Shown in pieces: positions 35,630-45,006 of a stretch of DNA of 64,000 nucleotides; position 1 is the first letter of the stretch, and the number at the start of each line of letters is the position of its first letter. Origin of the DNA: Streptomyces sp. ISL-66. GTDB lineage: Bacteria; Actinomycetota; Actinomycetes; Streptomycetales; Streptomycetaceae. Position numbers and translations under genes: made by a program. The stretch is from assembly GCF_018614135.1 (NCBI RefSeq), contig NZ_JAGGOW010000076.1, positions 1 to 64,000 of the forward strand, in the 5' to 3' direction. Under the pieces are notes generated by a model that made no database searches, was not told the origin of the DNA, and saw nothing but the letters and a program-made list of their open reading frames with translations.

Positions 35630-36331
35630 GTGGCACTGACGGACGAGGCGATCGACAAGATCAAGGCGATGATCCTCAACGGCGAACTCGCGCCCGGCTC
35701 CCGCCTGCCCAAGGAGGAGATCCTCGCCGGACAACTCGGCCTGTCCCGCAATTCGCTGCGCGAGGCCGTCCGGGCGCTGACGGCCATGCGGATCCTGATC
35801 ACCCGTCAGGGCGACGGCACGTACGTTTCCAGCCTGGAGCCCCATCTCCTGCTGGAGAGCCTCTCCTTCGCCGCCGACGTCTCCCAGGGCCGCACGGCAC
35901 TGCAACTGCTCCAGGTGCGCCGCCTGCTGGAACCGCAGGCGACCGGGCTGGCCGCTGCGCTGCTGACGCCGGAGGACCTACTTGAACTGCGCGACATCCT
36001 CGACAGGTCCCGGGCCGCCACCACCGTCGAGGAGTTCGTCGCCCACGACATCGCCTTCCACCTCAGGATCGTCGAAGCCATCGGCAACCCCGTACTGGAG
36101 ATGCTCCTGCGGGTACTGTCCACGCGCACCCAGCGCGTCCGCATCGTCCGCGGCAGCCGGACCCGTCACGCGTTGGACAACGCCCACCAGGACCACGAGC
36201 AGATCCTGCGCGCGCTCCAGTCGCGCGACGCCCTGCTGGCCGTCTCCGCCGCGACCGTCCACATCACGGCCGTGGAGCAGTGGCTGGCCGCCAGCCTGAG
36301 CGACGACCCGCTGCGAGCGATCGACGATTGA
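35630..36331 (+). CDS. GntR-family (FadR/FCD) regulator of the fucose genes
   Basis: Regulator of 233 residues. An N-terminal winged HTH (GSRLPKEEILAGQLGLSRNS, LREAVRAL) is followed by an all-helical FCD ligand domain with the metal-ligand pattern HDIAFHLRIVEAIGN. GTG 35630 is the only start compatible with the family N-terminus. It follows the permease by 104 bp and probably shares its transcript. Candidate binding sites are the CATC(C/G)GATG elements near 31250, 31560 and 23015. Effector could be L-fucose or a pathway acid (inference). Confidence 0.88.
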   Translation: MALTDEAIDKIKAMILNGELAPGSRLPKEEILAGQLGLSRNSLREAVRALTAMRILITRQGDGTYVSSLEPHLLLESLSFAADVSQGRTALQLLQVRRLLEPQATGLAAALLTPEDLLELRDILDRSRAATTVEEFVAHDIAFHLRIVEAIGNPVLEMLLRVLSTRTQRVRIVRGSRTRHALDNAHQDHEQILRALQSRDALLAVSAATVHITAVEQWLAASLSDDPLRAIDD

Positions 36332-36357
36332 CCGCCCCGCGGTACCGACGGCGGTCA
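36329..36357. terminator. Hairpin terminator after the GntR gene
   Basis: TGACCGCC (36329-36336, including the stop codon) pairs with GGCGGTCA (36350-36357). The 125 bp that follow have no gene; an AT-rich patch with TAGCGCTA at 36443-36450 may be the promoter of the next gene. Confidence 0.5.
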
Positions 36358-36482
36358 GCCGAGCGGTGCCGCAATCCGTGCTCCCTCGGCCGAACGGCCT
36401 GCCCCCATGGTCACATCCCACCTCTGTCACGTAAGGCCTGCTTAGCGCTATTAGCTATTACCGAGCAGGGGGGCGGGCGGCG

Positions 36483-37145
36483 ATGCCGGACACCAGGATC
36501 AGTGAGCTCGTACGGAAGTGGATCGACGGCTGGGTCGTCTCCCGCGGCAGCTCGGACCCGATCGACGAGCCGTGGGGATGGACGATCGACGTCGGACAGC
36601 CCCAGCACGTCGCCCGGCACGTGCTGCCGGAGCCCTCCGAGGGCGACGTGCGCAAGATCGTCGCCGCGACGAGCGCGCCCGGGACGTGGCTGAAGCTGTT
36701 CGCCGAGGACCAGGTGGTCCTGCCCTGGGTCGGGCCTGGCTGGCGGCTCGACGGTCCCGGCTTCCTGATGACCCGTCACCTCGAACCGGAGCGCACCGAG
36801 GTGCCGGCCGGCTACACGCTCACCAGTTGGACCCGGAGCGGCCTCAGCCGGGTGCTGGTCCGCACGCGCGACGGACACTTCGCCGCCCGTGGACAGATCG
36901 CCCATGTCGGCGACCACATCGTCGTCGACCAGGTCGAGAGCGCCGCCGAGCACCGGCGCAAGGGCCTCGGCCGCCTGGTGATGCGCACGCTGCAGAACAC
37001 CGCCTACGAGGCCGGTGCAAGGACGGGCCTCCTGGTCGGCACGCCCGAGGGACGGGCGCTCTACTCCTCGCTGGGCTGGACCGTGCGCTCCCCGATGGCG
37101 AGCCTCTGCTACGAGCCGTCGGACGCCGCCCGGCCACAGCACTAG
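36483..37145 (+). CDS. GNAT N-acetyltransferase
   Basis: Protein of 220 residues. The C-terminal half is a GNAT acetyl-CoA fold: HFAARGQIAHVGDHIVVDQV, the binding loop EHRRKGLGRLVMRTL, then LYSSLGWTVRSPM. The N-terminal half (residues 1-105) has no recognised domain. Substrate unknown. It converges on the ROK gene with a 4-bp overlap of the two stop codons. Confidence 0.8.
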   Translation: MPDTRISELVRKWIDGWVVSRGSSDPIDEPWGWTIDVGQPQHVARHVLPEPSEGDVRKIVAATSAPGTWLKLFAEDQVVLPWVGPGWRLDGPGFLMTRHLEPERTEVPAGYTLTSWTRSGLSRVLVRTRDGHFAARGQIAHVGDHIVVDQVESAAEHRRKGLGRLVMRTLQNTAYEAGARTGLLVGTPEGRALYSSLGWTVRSPMASLCYEPSDAARPQH

Positions 37146-38356
37146 GAGCGGTCAGGCAGGCGGGTGGGATCGGCGATGATCTGCCGGACGGTCGACCATG
37201 CCGCGCCCAGCACCGGTCCGCGCCGCCCCAGGGCGGAGGGCCGGACCGCCTCGGGGGTCCAGGGTCTTACGGTGATCCGGGCGGCCAGTTCGGCGCGGAT
37301 CGACGGGAGGAGCCAGTCGGCGAGTTCGGCGTAGGCGCCGCCCAGAACGAGGCCGTCCGGGTCGATCAGGTTCACCGCCGAGGTGAGGGCGAGGCCCAGG
37401 GCCCGTCCGGCGCGGTCCAGGGCGCGCAGGGTCGCCGCGTCCCCGGCGCCCGCCCGCTCGGCCAGCAGGGCCACCGGGTCGCCGACGTGCGCGAGCCCGG
37501 CCTCGCGCAGTACGGCCGCCTCGCCCGCGTACTGCTCCAGACAGCCGCGTGCCCCGCAGGCGCAGCGGGCGCCCTCCGGATGGACGGGCAGGTGGCCGAG
37601 TTCGCCGGCGAAGCCGCGTGAGCCCCGGAACAGCTTCCCGCCGATGACCAGTGCGGCACCGATTCCGGCCTCGGCGGAGACGTGTACGAAGGTCTCGGTG
37701 GAGTGTCCCCGGTGCCACTGCTCGGCCAGCGCCCCGAGGTTGGCCTCGTTCTCCGGTTCGGGCACGGTGTCGGGGTCGGGCCAGTGGTCGGCGGGGCGGA
37801 CCGCCTGCCAGCCGAGGTTGGGCGCGTTCGCGATCAGTCCGCTCGACGCGTTCGGCACCACCCCCGGTACGGCCAGGACGCGGCCCTCGACGCGCAGTCC
37901 GAGGGCGGCGGCCTCGGACTCCGCCTCGGCGCCCAGCGCGGCGGCCTCCGCCAGCACCTGCCCGGCCGGACGGCCCGCGTTGGCCCGCTCCACCCGGCGC
38001 CACACCCGGGGTTCACCGCGCAGGTCCACGACGCACGCGGCGAGATGGGTGACGCCGATCTCCAGTCCGAGGCCCGCGGGACCCCGATCGCTCAGGGTCA
38101 GCGCCCGCCCGGGGCGGCCGACCCGTCCGCTGGGCGCGCTCTCCGTCTCGGTGAGCGCTCCGCGACCGATGAGCTCGTCGACCATGGAGGAGACGGCCGG
38201 CCTGGTCAGGCCCGTGTGCCCGGCGACGTCCGCACGGGAGAGCGGGCCGTGCGCGGCGACCGCGCCGATGACCATCGCCAGGTTCTGCCGCCGCATCCCC
38301 TGCTGCGAGGCGGGCGCGGCTTCCACGCGCCCGTTCGCCCTGCCGATCCCCGCCAT
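37142..38356 (-). CDS. ROK-family repressor, XylR-like
   Basis: Regulator of 404 residues. A winged HTH (LSRADVAGHTGLTRPAVSSMV) precedes a ROK sugar-kinase-like domain with the zinc motif CACGARGCLEQYA and the nucleotide-site pattern GIGAALVIGGKLFRGS. ATG 38356 follows GGAAGG. It is 13 bp downstream of xylB on the same strand, so it is probably co-transcribed with it, and xylA diverges. D-xylose would be the effector, as in known XylR proteins (inference from context). Confidence 0.88.
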   Translation of the reverse strand: MAGIGRANGRVEAAPASQQGMRRQNLAMVIGAVAAHGPLSRADVAGHTGLTRPAVSSMVDELIGRGALTETESAPSGRVGRPGRALTLSDRGPAGLGLEIGVTHLAACVVDLRGEPRVWRRVERANAGRPAGQVLAEAAALGAEAESEAAALGLRVEGRVLAVPGVVPNASSGLIANAPNLGWQAVRPADHWPDPDTVPEPENEANLGALAEQWHRGHSTETFVHVSAEAGIGAALVIGGKLFRGSRGFAGELGHLPVHPEGARCACGARGCLEQYAGEAAVLREAGLAHVGDPVALLAERAGAGDAATLRALDRAGRALGLALTSAVNLIDPDGLVLGGAYAELADWLLPSIRAELAARITVRPWTPEAVRPSALGRRGPVLGAAWSTVRQIIADPTRLPDRS

Positions 38357-38369
38357 TGAGCCGACCTTC

Positions 38370-39800
38370 CTATCGTTCTCCCGGCGGGACCTCCTGCAAC
38401 GCCCGCGCCCGCCGCAGCGTACTGGTGATCCGTTCGAGCGCGCCTTCGTCACGGGCCACGGGTTCCAGCACCGGGCCCTCGGCGGTCCGCCAGCGCCGGG
38501 CGACGGCGTCGGCGGGCTCGCCTGTGAGCAGTGCGGCCGCCTGGGCGGCGGCCCCGAGCGCGACCAGTTCCTGGGCCACGGGCACCTGAACCGCTCGGCC
38601 GGACAACCGCAGGACGGTCCGCTGCCAGGCCCTGCCGCGGGCTCCGCCGCCGATCAGCAGCAGTGGTTCGTCGGGGGCGGGATTCTCGCCTCCGGCACGC
38701 AGCACGTCGTCCAGGGCCGAGAGCAGGGCCTGGGCGGCGCCGTCGTAGGCGGCCTGGAGCACCTGCCCCGGCGTGGTGTCGTGGCGCAGGCCGTGGACGA
38801 GGCCGGAAGCGTCCGGGAGGTTCGGAGTGCGCTCGCCGTCCAGATGGGGAAGCACCACCACCGTGCCACCTCCCTCGACGTCCTCGCGGTCGCGGCCGAG
38901 GAGGGCGGCGAAGCGGTCGACGGCGAGGGTGCAGTTGAGCGTGCAGGCGAGGGGCAGCCAGCCGCCGAGGGCGTCGGCGAAGCCGGCGACGGTTCCACTC
39001 GGGTCCGTGGGCCGGGTCCGGCCCACGGCGTAGACGGTGCCGGAGGTGCCGAGGCTCAGTACCGGGCGTCCCGGCGTCAGGCCGAGCCCGAGGGCGGCGG
39101 CCATGTTGTCACCGGTCCCGGCGGCCACCAGCGCGCCCTCGCGCAGTGGCGTCCCGGCGCGGACGAGGCCCGCCCGGGCGCCCGGCGGCAGGACCTGGGG
39201 CAGCAGCGCGGGGTCGAGGCCGATCCGGCCGAGGATGTCCTGGTCGTAGCCGTCCGGGCCCCACCAGCCGGTTCCCGACGCGTCCCCGCGGTCCGTCACC
39301 GCCTCGCCGGTGAGCCGCTCCGTCAGAAAGTCGTGGGGCAGGCGGACGGCCGCGACGCGGTCGGCGGCGGCGGGCTCGTTCGCGTGCAGCCAGGCCCACT
39401 TGGCGGCCGTGAAGGCGGCCGTCGGGACGCTTCCGGTGCGGCGGGCGAGCTCTGCCGGGCCGAACGCGGCTGCGAGTTCGGCGGCCTGCGGGGCGGAGCG
39501 GACGTCGTTCCACAGCAGCGCCGGGCGCACCGCGCGGCCGGCCGTGTCGAGGGTGACCAGGCCGTGCTGCTGGCCGGCGATGGAGCAGGCGGCGGCGCGA
39601 TCCGCCCATCCGGTGCGCGCCACGGCTTCGCCGAGCGCCCGCCACCACTGTTCGGGGTCGCTCTCGCGTCCGGCGCCCGCGCTGACGTCGTGCGCGGCGC
39701 GGCCCTCACCCAGGACGGCGCCGGTTTCCAGGTCGACGGCGAGGGCCTTGGTGGACTGGGTCGAGCTGTCGACACCGATCACGACACGCTGTGCGGACAT
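38370..39800 (-). CDS. xylB: Xylulokinase
   Basis: FGGY-family kinase of 476 residues that phosphorylates D-xylulose. Seen: IGVDSSTQSTKAL (phosphate loop), IAGQQHGLV (substrate-site pattern of xylulokinases), GTGDNMAAALG with the catalytic Asp, and LLIGGGARG. ATG 39800 follows GGAGG. Divergent from xylA across a 93-bp operator region. Confidence 0.93.
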   Translation of the reverse strand: MSAQRVVIGVDSSTQSTKALAVDLETGAVLGEGRAAHDVSAGAGRESDPEQWWRALGEAVARTGWADRAAACSIAGQQHGLVTLDTAGRAVRPALLWNDVRSAPQAAELAAAFGPAELARRTGSVPTAAFTAAKWAWLHANEPAAADRVAAVRLPHDFLTERLTGEAVTDRGDASGTGWWGPDGYDQDILGRIGLDPALLPQVLPPGARAGLVRAGTPLREGALVAAGTGDNMAAALGLGLTPGRPVLSLGTSGTVYAVGRTRPTDPSGTVAGFADALGGWLPLACTLNCTLAVDRFAALLGRDREDVEGGGTVVVLPHLDGERTPNLPDASGLVHGLRHDTTPGQVLQAAYDGAAQALLSALDDVLRAGGENPAPDEPLLLIGGGARGRAWQRTVLRLSGRAVQVPVAQELVALGAAAQAAALLTGEPADAVARRWRTAEGPVLEPVARDEGALERITSTLRRARALQEVPPGER

Positions 39801-39839
39801 GCGTTCCTCCGGTGGGGTTCCTTCTTGCGTCTCGGCATA

Positions 39840-39867
39840 CTAATTTGTTTTTCGCCATAACAAATAG
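39840..39867. promoter_or_regulatory. XylR-like operator between xylB and xylA
   Basis: ATTTGTT (39843-39849) / AACAAAT (39859-39865) with a 9-bp spacer, flanked by CTA...TAG. It is a strikingly AT-rich island in GC-rich DNA and resembles known XylR sites built from TTTGTT/AACAAA arms. One site could control both genes. Confidence 0.65.
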
Positions 39868-39893
39868 ACCTCGGCATGGATCCGGAGCGCCTC

Positions 39894-41066
39894 ATGACCA
39901 GCGACCCGCTCGTCCCCACCCCCGCGCACAAGTTCACCTTCGGCCTGTGGACCGTCGGCTGGCAGGGACGGGACCCCTTCGGCGACGCCACCCGGCCCGC
40001 CCTCGACCCGGTCGAGGCCGTGCAGCGGCTGGCCGAGCTCGGCGCCTACGGCGTCACCTTCCACGACGACGACCTGATCCCCTTCGCCGCCGGCGACGCC
40101 GCACGCGAGCAGGCGGTCAAGCGCTTCCGCACCGCACTCGACACGTCCGGGTTGAAGGTGCCGATGGCCACCACCAACCTCTTCACCCACCCGGTGTTCA
40201 AGGACGGCGCCTTCACCGCCAACGACCGGGACGTCCGCCGGTACGCGCTGCGCAAGACGATCCGCAACATCGACCTGGCCGTGGAACTCGGCGCCTCGGT
40301 GTACGTCGCCTGGGGCGGCCGCGAGGGCGCGGAGTCGGGCGCGGCCAAGGACGTCCGCACCGCCCTCGACCGGTTGAAGGAGGCCTTCGACCTGCTCGGC
40401 GAGTACGTCGAGACCCAGGGTTACGACCTGCGCTTCGCGATCGAACCCAAGCCCAACGAGCCGCGCGGTGACATCCTGCTGCCCACCATCGGCCACGCCC
40501 TGGCGTTCATCAACGAGCTGGAACGGCCCGAGCGGGTCGGCCTCAACCCGGAGGTCGGCCACGAGCAGATGGCCGGGCTGAACTTCCCGCACGGCATCGC
40601 CCAGGCCCTGTGGCACGGCAAGCTGTTCCACATCGACCTCAACGGCCAGACCGGCATCAAGTACGACCAGGACCTGCGCTTCGGCGCGGGCGACCTGCGC
40701 CAGGCCTTCTGGCTGGTCGACCTGCTGGAATCGGCCGGCTACGACGGTCCCCGTCACTTCGACTTCAAGCCGCCGCGCACCGAGGACTCCGACGGCGTCT
40801 GGGCCTCGGCGGCCGCCTGCATGCGCAACTACCTGCTGCTGGCGGAACGCGCCCGCGCCTTCCGGTCCGATCCCGAAGTCCAGGCCGCGCTCACCGCCTC
40901 CCGACTGCCCGAGCTCGCCCTTCCCACCGCCGAGGACGGCCTGGCCGGGCTGCTGGCCGACCGCTCCGCCTTCGACGAGTTCGACGTCGATGCCGCCGCC
41001 CGCCAGGGCATGGCCTTCGAGCACCTGGACCAGCTCGCCCTCGAACACCTCCTCGGCGCCCGCTGA
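39894..41066 (+). CDS. xylA: Xylose isomerase
   Basis: Converts D-xylose to D-xylulose; 390 residues, matching actinobacterial enzymes (about 388). Seen: [31 protein letters not shown] with the catalytic His, the metal ligands in [13 protein letters not shown] and NPEVGHEQM, and [14 protein letters not shown] 39894 is preferred over in-frame ATG 39876 because CGGAG precedes it and because Streptomyces enzymes start a similar distance before [10 protein letters not shown]. Xylose would come from the GH31 and GH43 enzymes in this window. Confidence 0.95.
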   Translation: MTSDPLVPTPAHKFTFGLWTVGWQGRDPFGDATRPALDPVEAVQRLAELGAYGVTFHDDDLIPFAAGDAAREQAVKRFRTALDTSGLKVPMATTNLFTHPVFKDGAFTANDRDVRRYALRKTIRNIDLAVELGASVYVAWGGREGAESGAAKDVRTALDRLKEAFDLLGEYVETQGYDLRFAIEPKPNEPRGDILLPTIGHALAFINELERPERVGLNPEVGHEQMAGLNFPHGIAQALWHGKLFHIDLNGQTGIKYDQDLRFGAGDLRQAFWLVDLLESAGYDGPRHFDFKPPRTEDSDGVWASAAACMRNYLLLAERARAFRSDPEVQAALTASRLPELALPTAEDGLAGLLADRSAFDEFDVDAAARQGMAFEHLDQLALEHLLGAR

Positions 41067-41080
41067 GCCGGTACGCCCAT

Positions 41081-41112
41081 GAGCCGGGCCGTGACGTTCC
41101 ACGGCCCGGCTC
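41081..41112. terminator. Bidirectional terminator between xylA and the GH31 gene
   Basis: Perfect 13-bp stem GAGCCGGGCCGTG / CACGGCCCGGCTC with a 6-base loop, between convergent genes. Just beyond it CCGCCATGCGGT is repeated (41112-41123, 41126-41137). Confidence 0.8.
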
Positions 41113-41177
41113 CGCCATGCGGTGACCGCCATGCGGTAACCGCCGGAGGGGCCGACATCCTCGTCCGGCCCCCCGGC

Positions 41178-43460
41178 TCAGGCCGGGTAGGCGAGGCCGG
41201 CCTCCATGGTGCCGGCGGGCTGGGTGTGGACGGTTCCGGCCGGTCCGCCGAACCGGAGCTGCCAGGGACGGGGGCTGTCGGTGGTCACGTGGAGGCGGTC
41301 GCCCCGGCGGCGCAGGTGGAAGCGGGCCACCTCGCCGGGGCCGTCGGAGCTCGGGATCACCACGGTGCGCTCGGCGCCGTCGGCGAAGGCGTGGACCCGC
41401 AGCTCGACTCCGTCCGCCCAGGCGGACACGGGGTGCTGGTCGTCAGCGGCGAGCGGGATGACGGAGTCGGGGCGGGCCAGCAGCGGCAGGGTGTGGAAGC
41501 CGTGCTGTTCGCGGACCCAGCGGGGACCGGTGATCCGCGCACCGGTCAGAACGTTCGTCCACGGTCCTTCCGGCACGTAGTACTCGACCGTGCCGTCGTC
41601 GGTGAAGACCGGGGCGACGAGCAGGTCGTCTCCGAGCATGTACTGCCGGTCGAGGGTGGCGGCGGCCGGGTCGTCGGGGAACTCCAGCACCATGGCCCGC
41701 ATCACCGGGACACCGGTGCCGTGCGCCTGCTGCGCGGCACGCTGGAGGTAGGGGGCGAGGCGGTGCTTGAGCAGGGTGAACTCGCGGGTGACGTCGACGG
41801 CCTCCTCCCCGTAGTCCCACGGCACGCGGTACGACTTGCTGCCGTGCAGGCGGCTGTGCGAGGAGAGGAGACCGAACTGCACCCAGCGCTTGAACACGGT
41901 GGGGGTCGGAGTGCCCTCGAAGCCGCCGATGTCGTGGCTCCAGAAGCCGAAGCCGGAAAGGCCGAGGGAGAGCCCGCCGCGCAGCGACTCGGCCATGGCG
42001 TTGAAGTGGGATTCGCAGTCGCCGCCCCAGTGCACGGGATACTGCTGGCCGCCGGCGGTGGCGGAACGGGCGAAGAGCAGCGCCTCGCCCTCCCCTCGCA
42101 CCTCGCGCAGCAGCTCGAAGACGGCCTCGTTGTACAGGTGCGTGTAGTAGTTGTGCATCCGCTCCGGGTCGGAGCCGTCGTGCCAGGCGACGTCGGTGGG
42201 GATGCGCTCGCCGAAGTCGGTCTTGAAGCAGTCCACGCCCATGTCCAGCAGGGTGCGCAGCTTGCCGGTGTACCAGTCGCGGGCGGCGGGGTTGGTGAAG
42301 TCCACCAGTGCCATGCCGGGCTGCCACAGGTCCCACTGCCACACGCTGCCGTCCGGGCGGCGCACCAGGTGGCCCTCGCGCATGCCCTCCTCGAACATGG
42401 CCGATTTCTGCGCGATGTAAGGGTTGATCCAGGCGCTGATCCGCAGCCCCTGCTGCTTCAGCCGGGCGAGCATGCCGGCCGGGTCGGGGAAGGTGTCGGG
42501 GTGCCACTCGAAGTCGCACCACTGATACTCGCGCATCCAGAAGCAGTCGAGGTGGAAGACGCTCAGCGGGATGCCGCGCTCGGCCATGCCGCCGACGAAG
42601 CGGTTGACGGTGGCCTCGTCGTAGTCGGTGGTGAAGGAGGTGGTCAGCCACAGGCCCAGGGCCCACGCCGGGGGAAGCGCGGGGCGGCCGGTGAGCGCGG
42701 TGTAGCGCTCCAGGATCCGCTTGGGGGTCGGGCCGTGGACGACGAAGAACTCCAGCGACTGGTCCTCGACGCTGAACTGCACCTGGCCGACCGACTCGGA
42801 GCCGACCTCGTAACTGACCTTGCCGGGATGGTTGACGAAGACCCCGTACCCCCGGTTCGTGAGGTGGAAGGGGATGTTCTTGTACGCCTGCTCGCTGCTG
42901 GTGCCGCCGTCGGCCTGCCAGATGTCCACGACCTGCCCGTTCTTGATGAACGGGGTGAAGCGCTCCCCCAGCCCGTACACCAACTCGCCGACACCCAAGG
43001 AGAGTTGTCCGAGCATGAAGTGCCGGCCCGTGTCGTCGGTGGCGAAGCCGGTGCCCCGCTCACCCACGGAGGTCAGCATCCGCCCGCCGGCGGTGAACTC
43101 CAGGAGCCACGGCTGGGAGGTGTCCACCCGCAGCGACAGCTCACCCGCACTGAGCTCGACCACCGCGCCGTCCCGGTGCACCTTTCCCACGTCCGGTTGC
43201 GCGCCGGGCAGCGCGAACTCCGGCTCCCGCCGCCCCGAACCGGCGTGGTGGGTGACCCGTACCCCGATCACGTCCTCGGCGGGCGACCAGCACTCGACCG
43301 TCAGCAGCGCGCTGTTGAGCATGCCGCCGCGGCTGCTCACGTGCTTCACCGGCGCGTAGAGGGTCATCCGGTGCTCGTCGGCCCGGACGTCCGCGACCTC
43401 GGCGGCGTACCGCGTGGTGACGCCCGGGCGCATCAGCCAGTAGCCATCGGTGAACTTCAT
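41178..43460 (-). CDS. GH31 alpha-xylosidase (YicI-like)
   Basis: Cytoplasmic alpha-xylosidase of 760 residues, no signal peptide. It releases the non-reducing xylose from xyloglucan oligosaccharides. Nucleophile Asp415 is in CFKTDFGERIP and acid/base Asp481 in WGGDCES, almost the same positions as in E. coli YicI. SVFHLDCFWMREYQWCDFEW and SHDIGGFEG are typical of the alpha-xylosidase branch rather than alpha-glucosidases. ATG 43460 overlaps the GH1 stop by 4 bp. Last gene of the CE7-GH1-GH31 unit. Confidence 0.93.
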   Translation of the reverse strand: MKFTDGYWLMRPGVTTRYAAEVADVRADEHRMTLYAPVKHVSSRGGMLNSALLTVECWSPAEDVIGVRVTHHAGSGRREPEFALPGAQPDVGKVHRDGAVVELSAGELSLRVDTSQPWLLEFTAGGRMLTSVGERGTGFATDDTGRHFMLGQLSLGVGELVYGLGERFTPFIKNGQVVDIWQADGGTSSEQAYKNIPFHLTNRGYGVFVNHPGKVSYEVGSESVGQVQFSVEDQSLEFFVVHGPTPKRILERYTALTGRPALPPAWALGLWLTTSFTTDYDEATVNRFVGGMAERGIPLSVFHLDCFWMREYQWCDFEWHPDTFPDPAGMLARLKQQGLRISAWINPYIAQKSAMFEEGMREGHLVRRPDGSVWQWDLWQPGMALVDFTNPAARDWYTGKLRTLLDMGVDCFKTDFGERIPTDVAWHDGSDPERMHNYYTHLYNEAVFELLREVRGEGEALLFARSATAGGQQYPVHWGGDCESHFNAMAESLRGGLSLGLSGFGFWSHDIGGFEGTPTPTVFKRWVQFGLLSSHSRLHGSKSYRVPWDYGEEAVDVTREFTLLKHRLAPYLQRAAQQAHGTGVPVMRAMVLEFPDDPAAATLDRQYMLGDDLLVAPVFTDDGTVEYYVPEGPWTNVLTGARITGPRWVREQHGFHTLPLLARPDSVIPLAADDQHPVSAWADGVELRVHAFADGAERTVVIPSSDGPGEVARFHLRRRGDRLHVTTDSPRPWQLRFGGPAGTVHTQPAGTMEAGLAYPA

Positions 43461-44881
43461 CGGGTCGTTTCCTCCGTCCGCGCGCGGTGCGCGGTGATCA
43501 GGCCCTGGAACCAGCGGTAACTGTCCTTGGGCGTTCGGGTCAGCGTGTCGTAGTCGACGTGGACCAGGCCGAAGCGCTGGCCGTAGCCGCGCGCCCACTC
43601 GAAGTTGTCCAGCAGCGACCAGACGTAGTAGCCGCGCACGTCCACGCCCGCCGAGATGGCGTCGGCGACGGCGGCGAGGTGGTCCGCGAGGTAGTCGGTC
43701 CGCGCGGCGTCATGGACCCTGCCGTCGGGGCCGACGGTGTCGGCCTCCGCGGAGCCGTTCTCGGTGATCCAGACCGGCGGGAGCCGCGGGTGGCGGGCGT
43801 GGAGTTCGCGGAGCAGTTCGGTGAGCGCGTCCGGAACGACGGGCCATCCCATGGTGGTGTGCCGGGTCCCGTACGGGTCCACCTCGACGACGCCGATGTC
43901 CGTGGCACTGCGCTGCTCGAGGTCGTTCGTGCGGTGGGGGGCGGCTGCGACGGTGATCGGGCGGTAGAAGTTGACGCCGAGGAAGTCCAGTGGGGCGCCG
44001 ATCAGTTCGAGGTCGCCCGGCAGCCGCCAGGGGCCGTCGGCGAGGCCGGCCCAGGTCTCGGCCTCGTGCTCGGGGTAGCGGCCCGCGAGGAGCGGCTCGG
44101 TCCAGACCTCGTTGTGGAGGACCTTGGCACGGCGCAGGGCGGCCCGGTCCTCGGGGAGGGCGGAGGCGAGATGGATGCGGTCGAGGTTGAGGCTGATCCC
44201 GACCTCCCGGGCGCCCGCGGCGCGCAGCTCCCGTACCGCGAGGCCGTGGGCGACCAGCAGGTGGTGTGCGGCCGCCAGCGCGCCGCGGCCCTCCTCGGCA
44301 CCGGGTGCGTGGCGCCCCTCGGCGTAGCCGACGAAGGCGGAGCAGTACGGCTCGTTGAGGGTGATCCAGCGCTCCACCCGGTCCCCGTAGCGCTCGGCCG
44401 CGAGGGCCGCGTACTGCGCGAACGCCTCGGCGGTCTGCCTGACGCGCCAGCCACCACCCGCGGCGGAGCCGCTGTCGGACGGAGTCTCCAGGGCCTGGGG
44501 CAGGTCCCAGTGGTAGAGGGTGACGGCGGGGGCCACTCCGGCGGCCAGCAGATCGTCGATCAGGCGGTCGTAGAAGTCCAGGCCCTTGGGGTTGACCGGC
44601 CCGGTGCCCTGCGGCAGCAGGCGGGACCAGGCGATCGAGAAGCGGTAGCTGTCGACGCCGAGCCCGCGCAGCAGGGCGACGTCCTCGCCGTGGCGGTGGT
44701 AGTGGTCGCAGGCGGTGTCGCCGGTGGCGCCGTCGAGCGTACGGCCGGGGGTGTGGCTGAAGGTGTCCCAGATGGAGGGGCCGCGGCCGTCCTGGTCGTG
44801 GGCGCCCTCGATCTGGTATGCGGCGGTCGCGGCACCGAAACGGAACCCGGCGGGCAGTTCCGGGAAGGCCGGGGTGCTCAA
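43457..44881 (-). CDS. GH1 beta-glucosidase
   Basis: Cytoplasmic beta-glucosidase of 474 residues. Seen: FRFGAATAAYQIEGA, acid/base Glu177 in TLNEPY and nucleophile Glu374 in ITENGS, then SLLDNFEWARGY. The start is TTG 44881 with GAGG eight bases upstream; no ATG or GTG is available in frame near the family N-terminus. It would remove glucose after the GH31 enzyme exposes it, so alternating GH31/GH1 action is expected. Confidence 0.92.
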   Translation of the reverse strand: MSTPAFPELPAGFRFGAATAAYQIEGAHDQDGRGPSIWDTFSHTPGRTLDGATGDTACDHYHRHGEDVALLRGLGVDSYRFSIAWSRLLPQGTGPVNPKGLDFYDRLIDDLLAAGVAPAVTLYHWDLPQALETPSDSGSAAGGGWRVRQTAEAFAQYAALAAERYGDRVERWITLNEPYCSAFVGYAEGRHAPGAEEGRGALAAAHHLLVAHGLAVRELRAAGAREVGISLNLDRIHLASALPEDRAALRRAKVLHNEVWTEPLLAGRYPEHEAETWAGLADGPWRLPGDLELIGAPLDFLGVNFYRPITVAAAPHRTNDLEQRSATDIGVVEVDPYGTRHTTMGWPVVPDALTELLRELHARHPRLPPVWITENGSAEADTVGPDGRVHDAARTDYLADHLAAVADAISAGVDVRGYYVWSLLDNFEWARGYGQRFGLVHVDYDTLTRTPKDSYRWFQGLITAHRARTEETTR

Positions 44882-44946
44882 GGGCGGTACCTCATGGGTC
44901 TGTCGTGCTCCTCGGTCTCGGGGGCGGGGGCGGGGCTCAGCGCGTG

Positions 44947-44971
44947 GGGCGGCCGGGCGCGCGGGCCGCCC
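44947..44971. terminator. Intercistronic hairpin between CE7 and GH1 genes
   Basis: GGGCGGCC / GGCCGCCC with a 9-base loop in the 125-bp gap. It may attenuate or process the transcript. Confidence 0.35.
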
Positions 44972-45006
44972 TCGCCCGGCCCGCCCGGTCCGGTGGTGCG
45001 GGGCGC

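Noticed and set aside
33546..35636. 696-codon minus-strand frame opposite the fucose transporter genes
   Set aside because: Antisense shadow; composition dominated by Gly, Asp, Gln and Arg, no domain.
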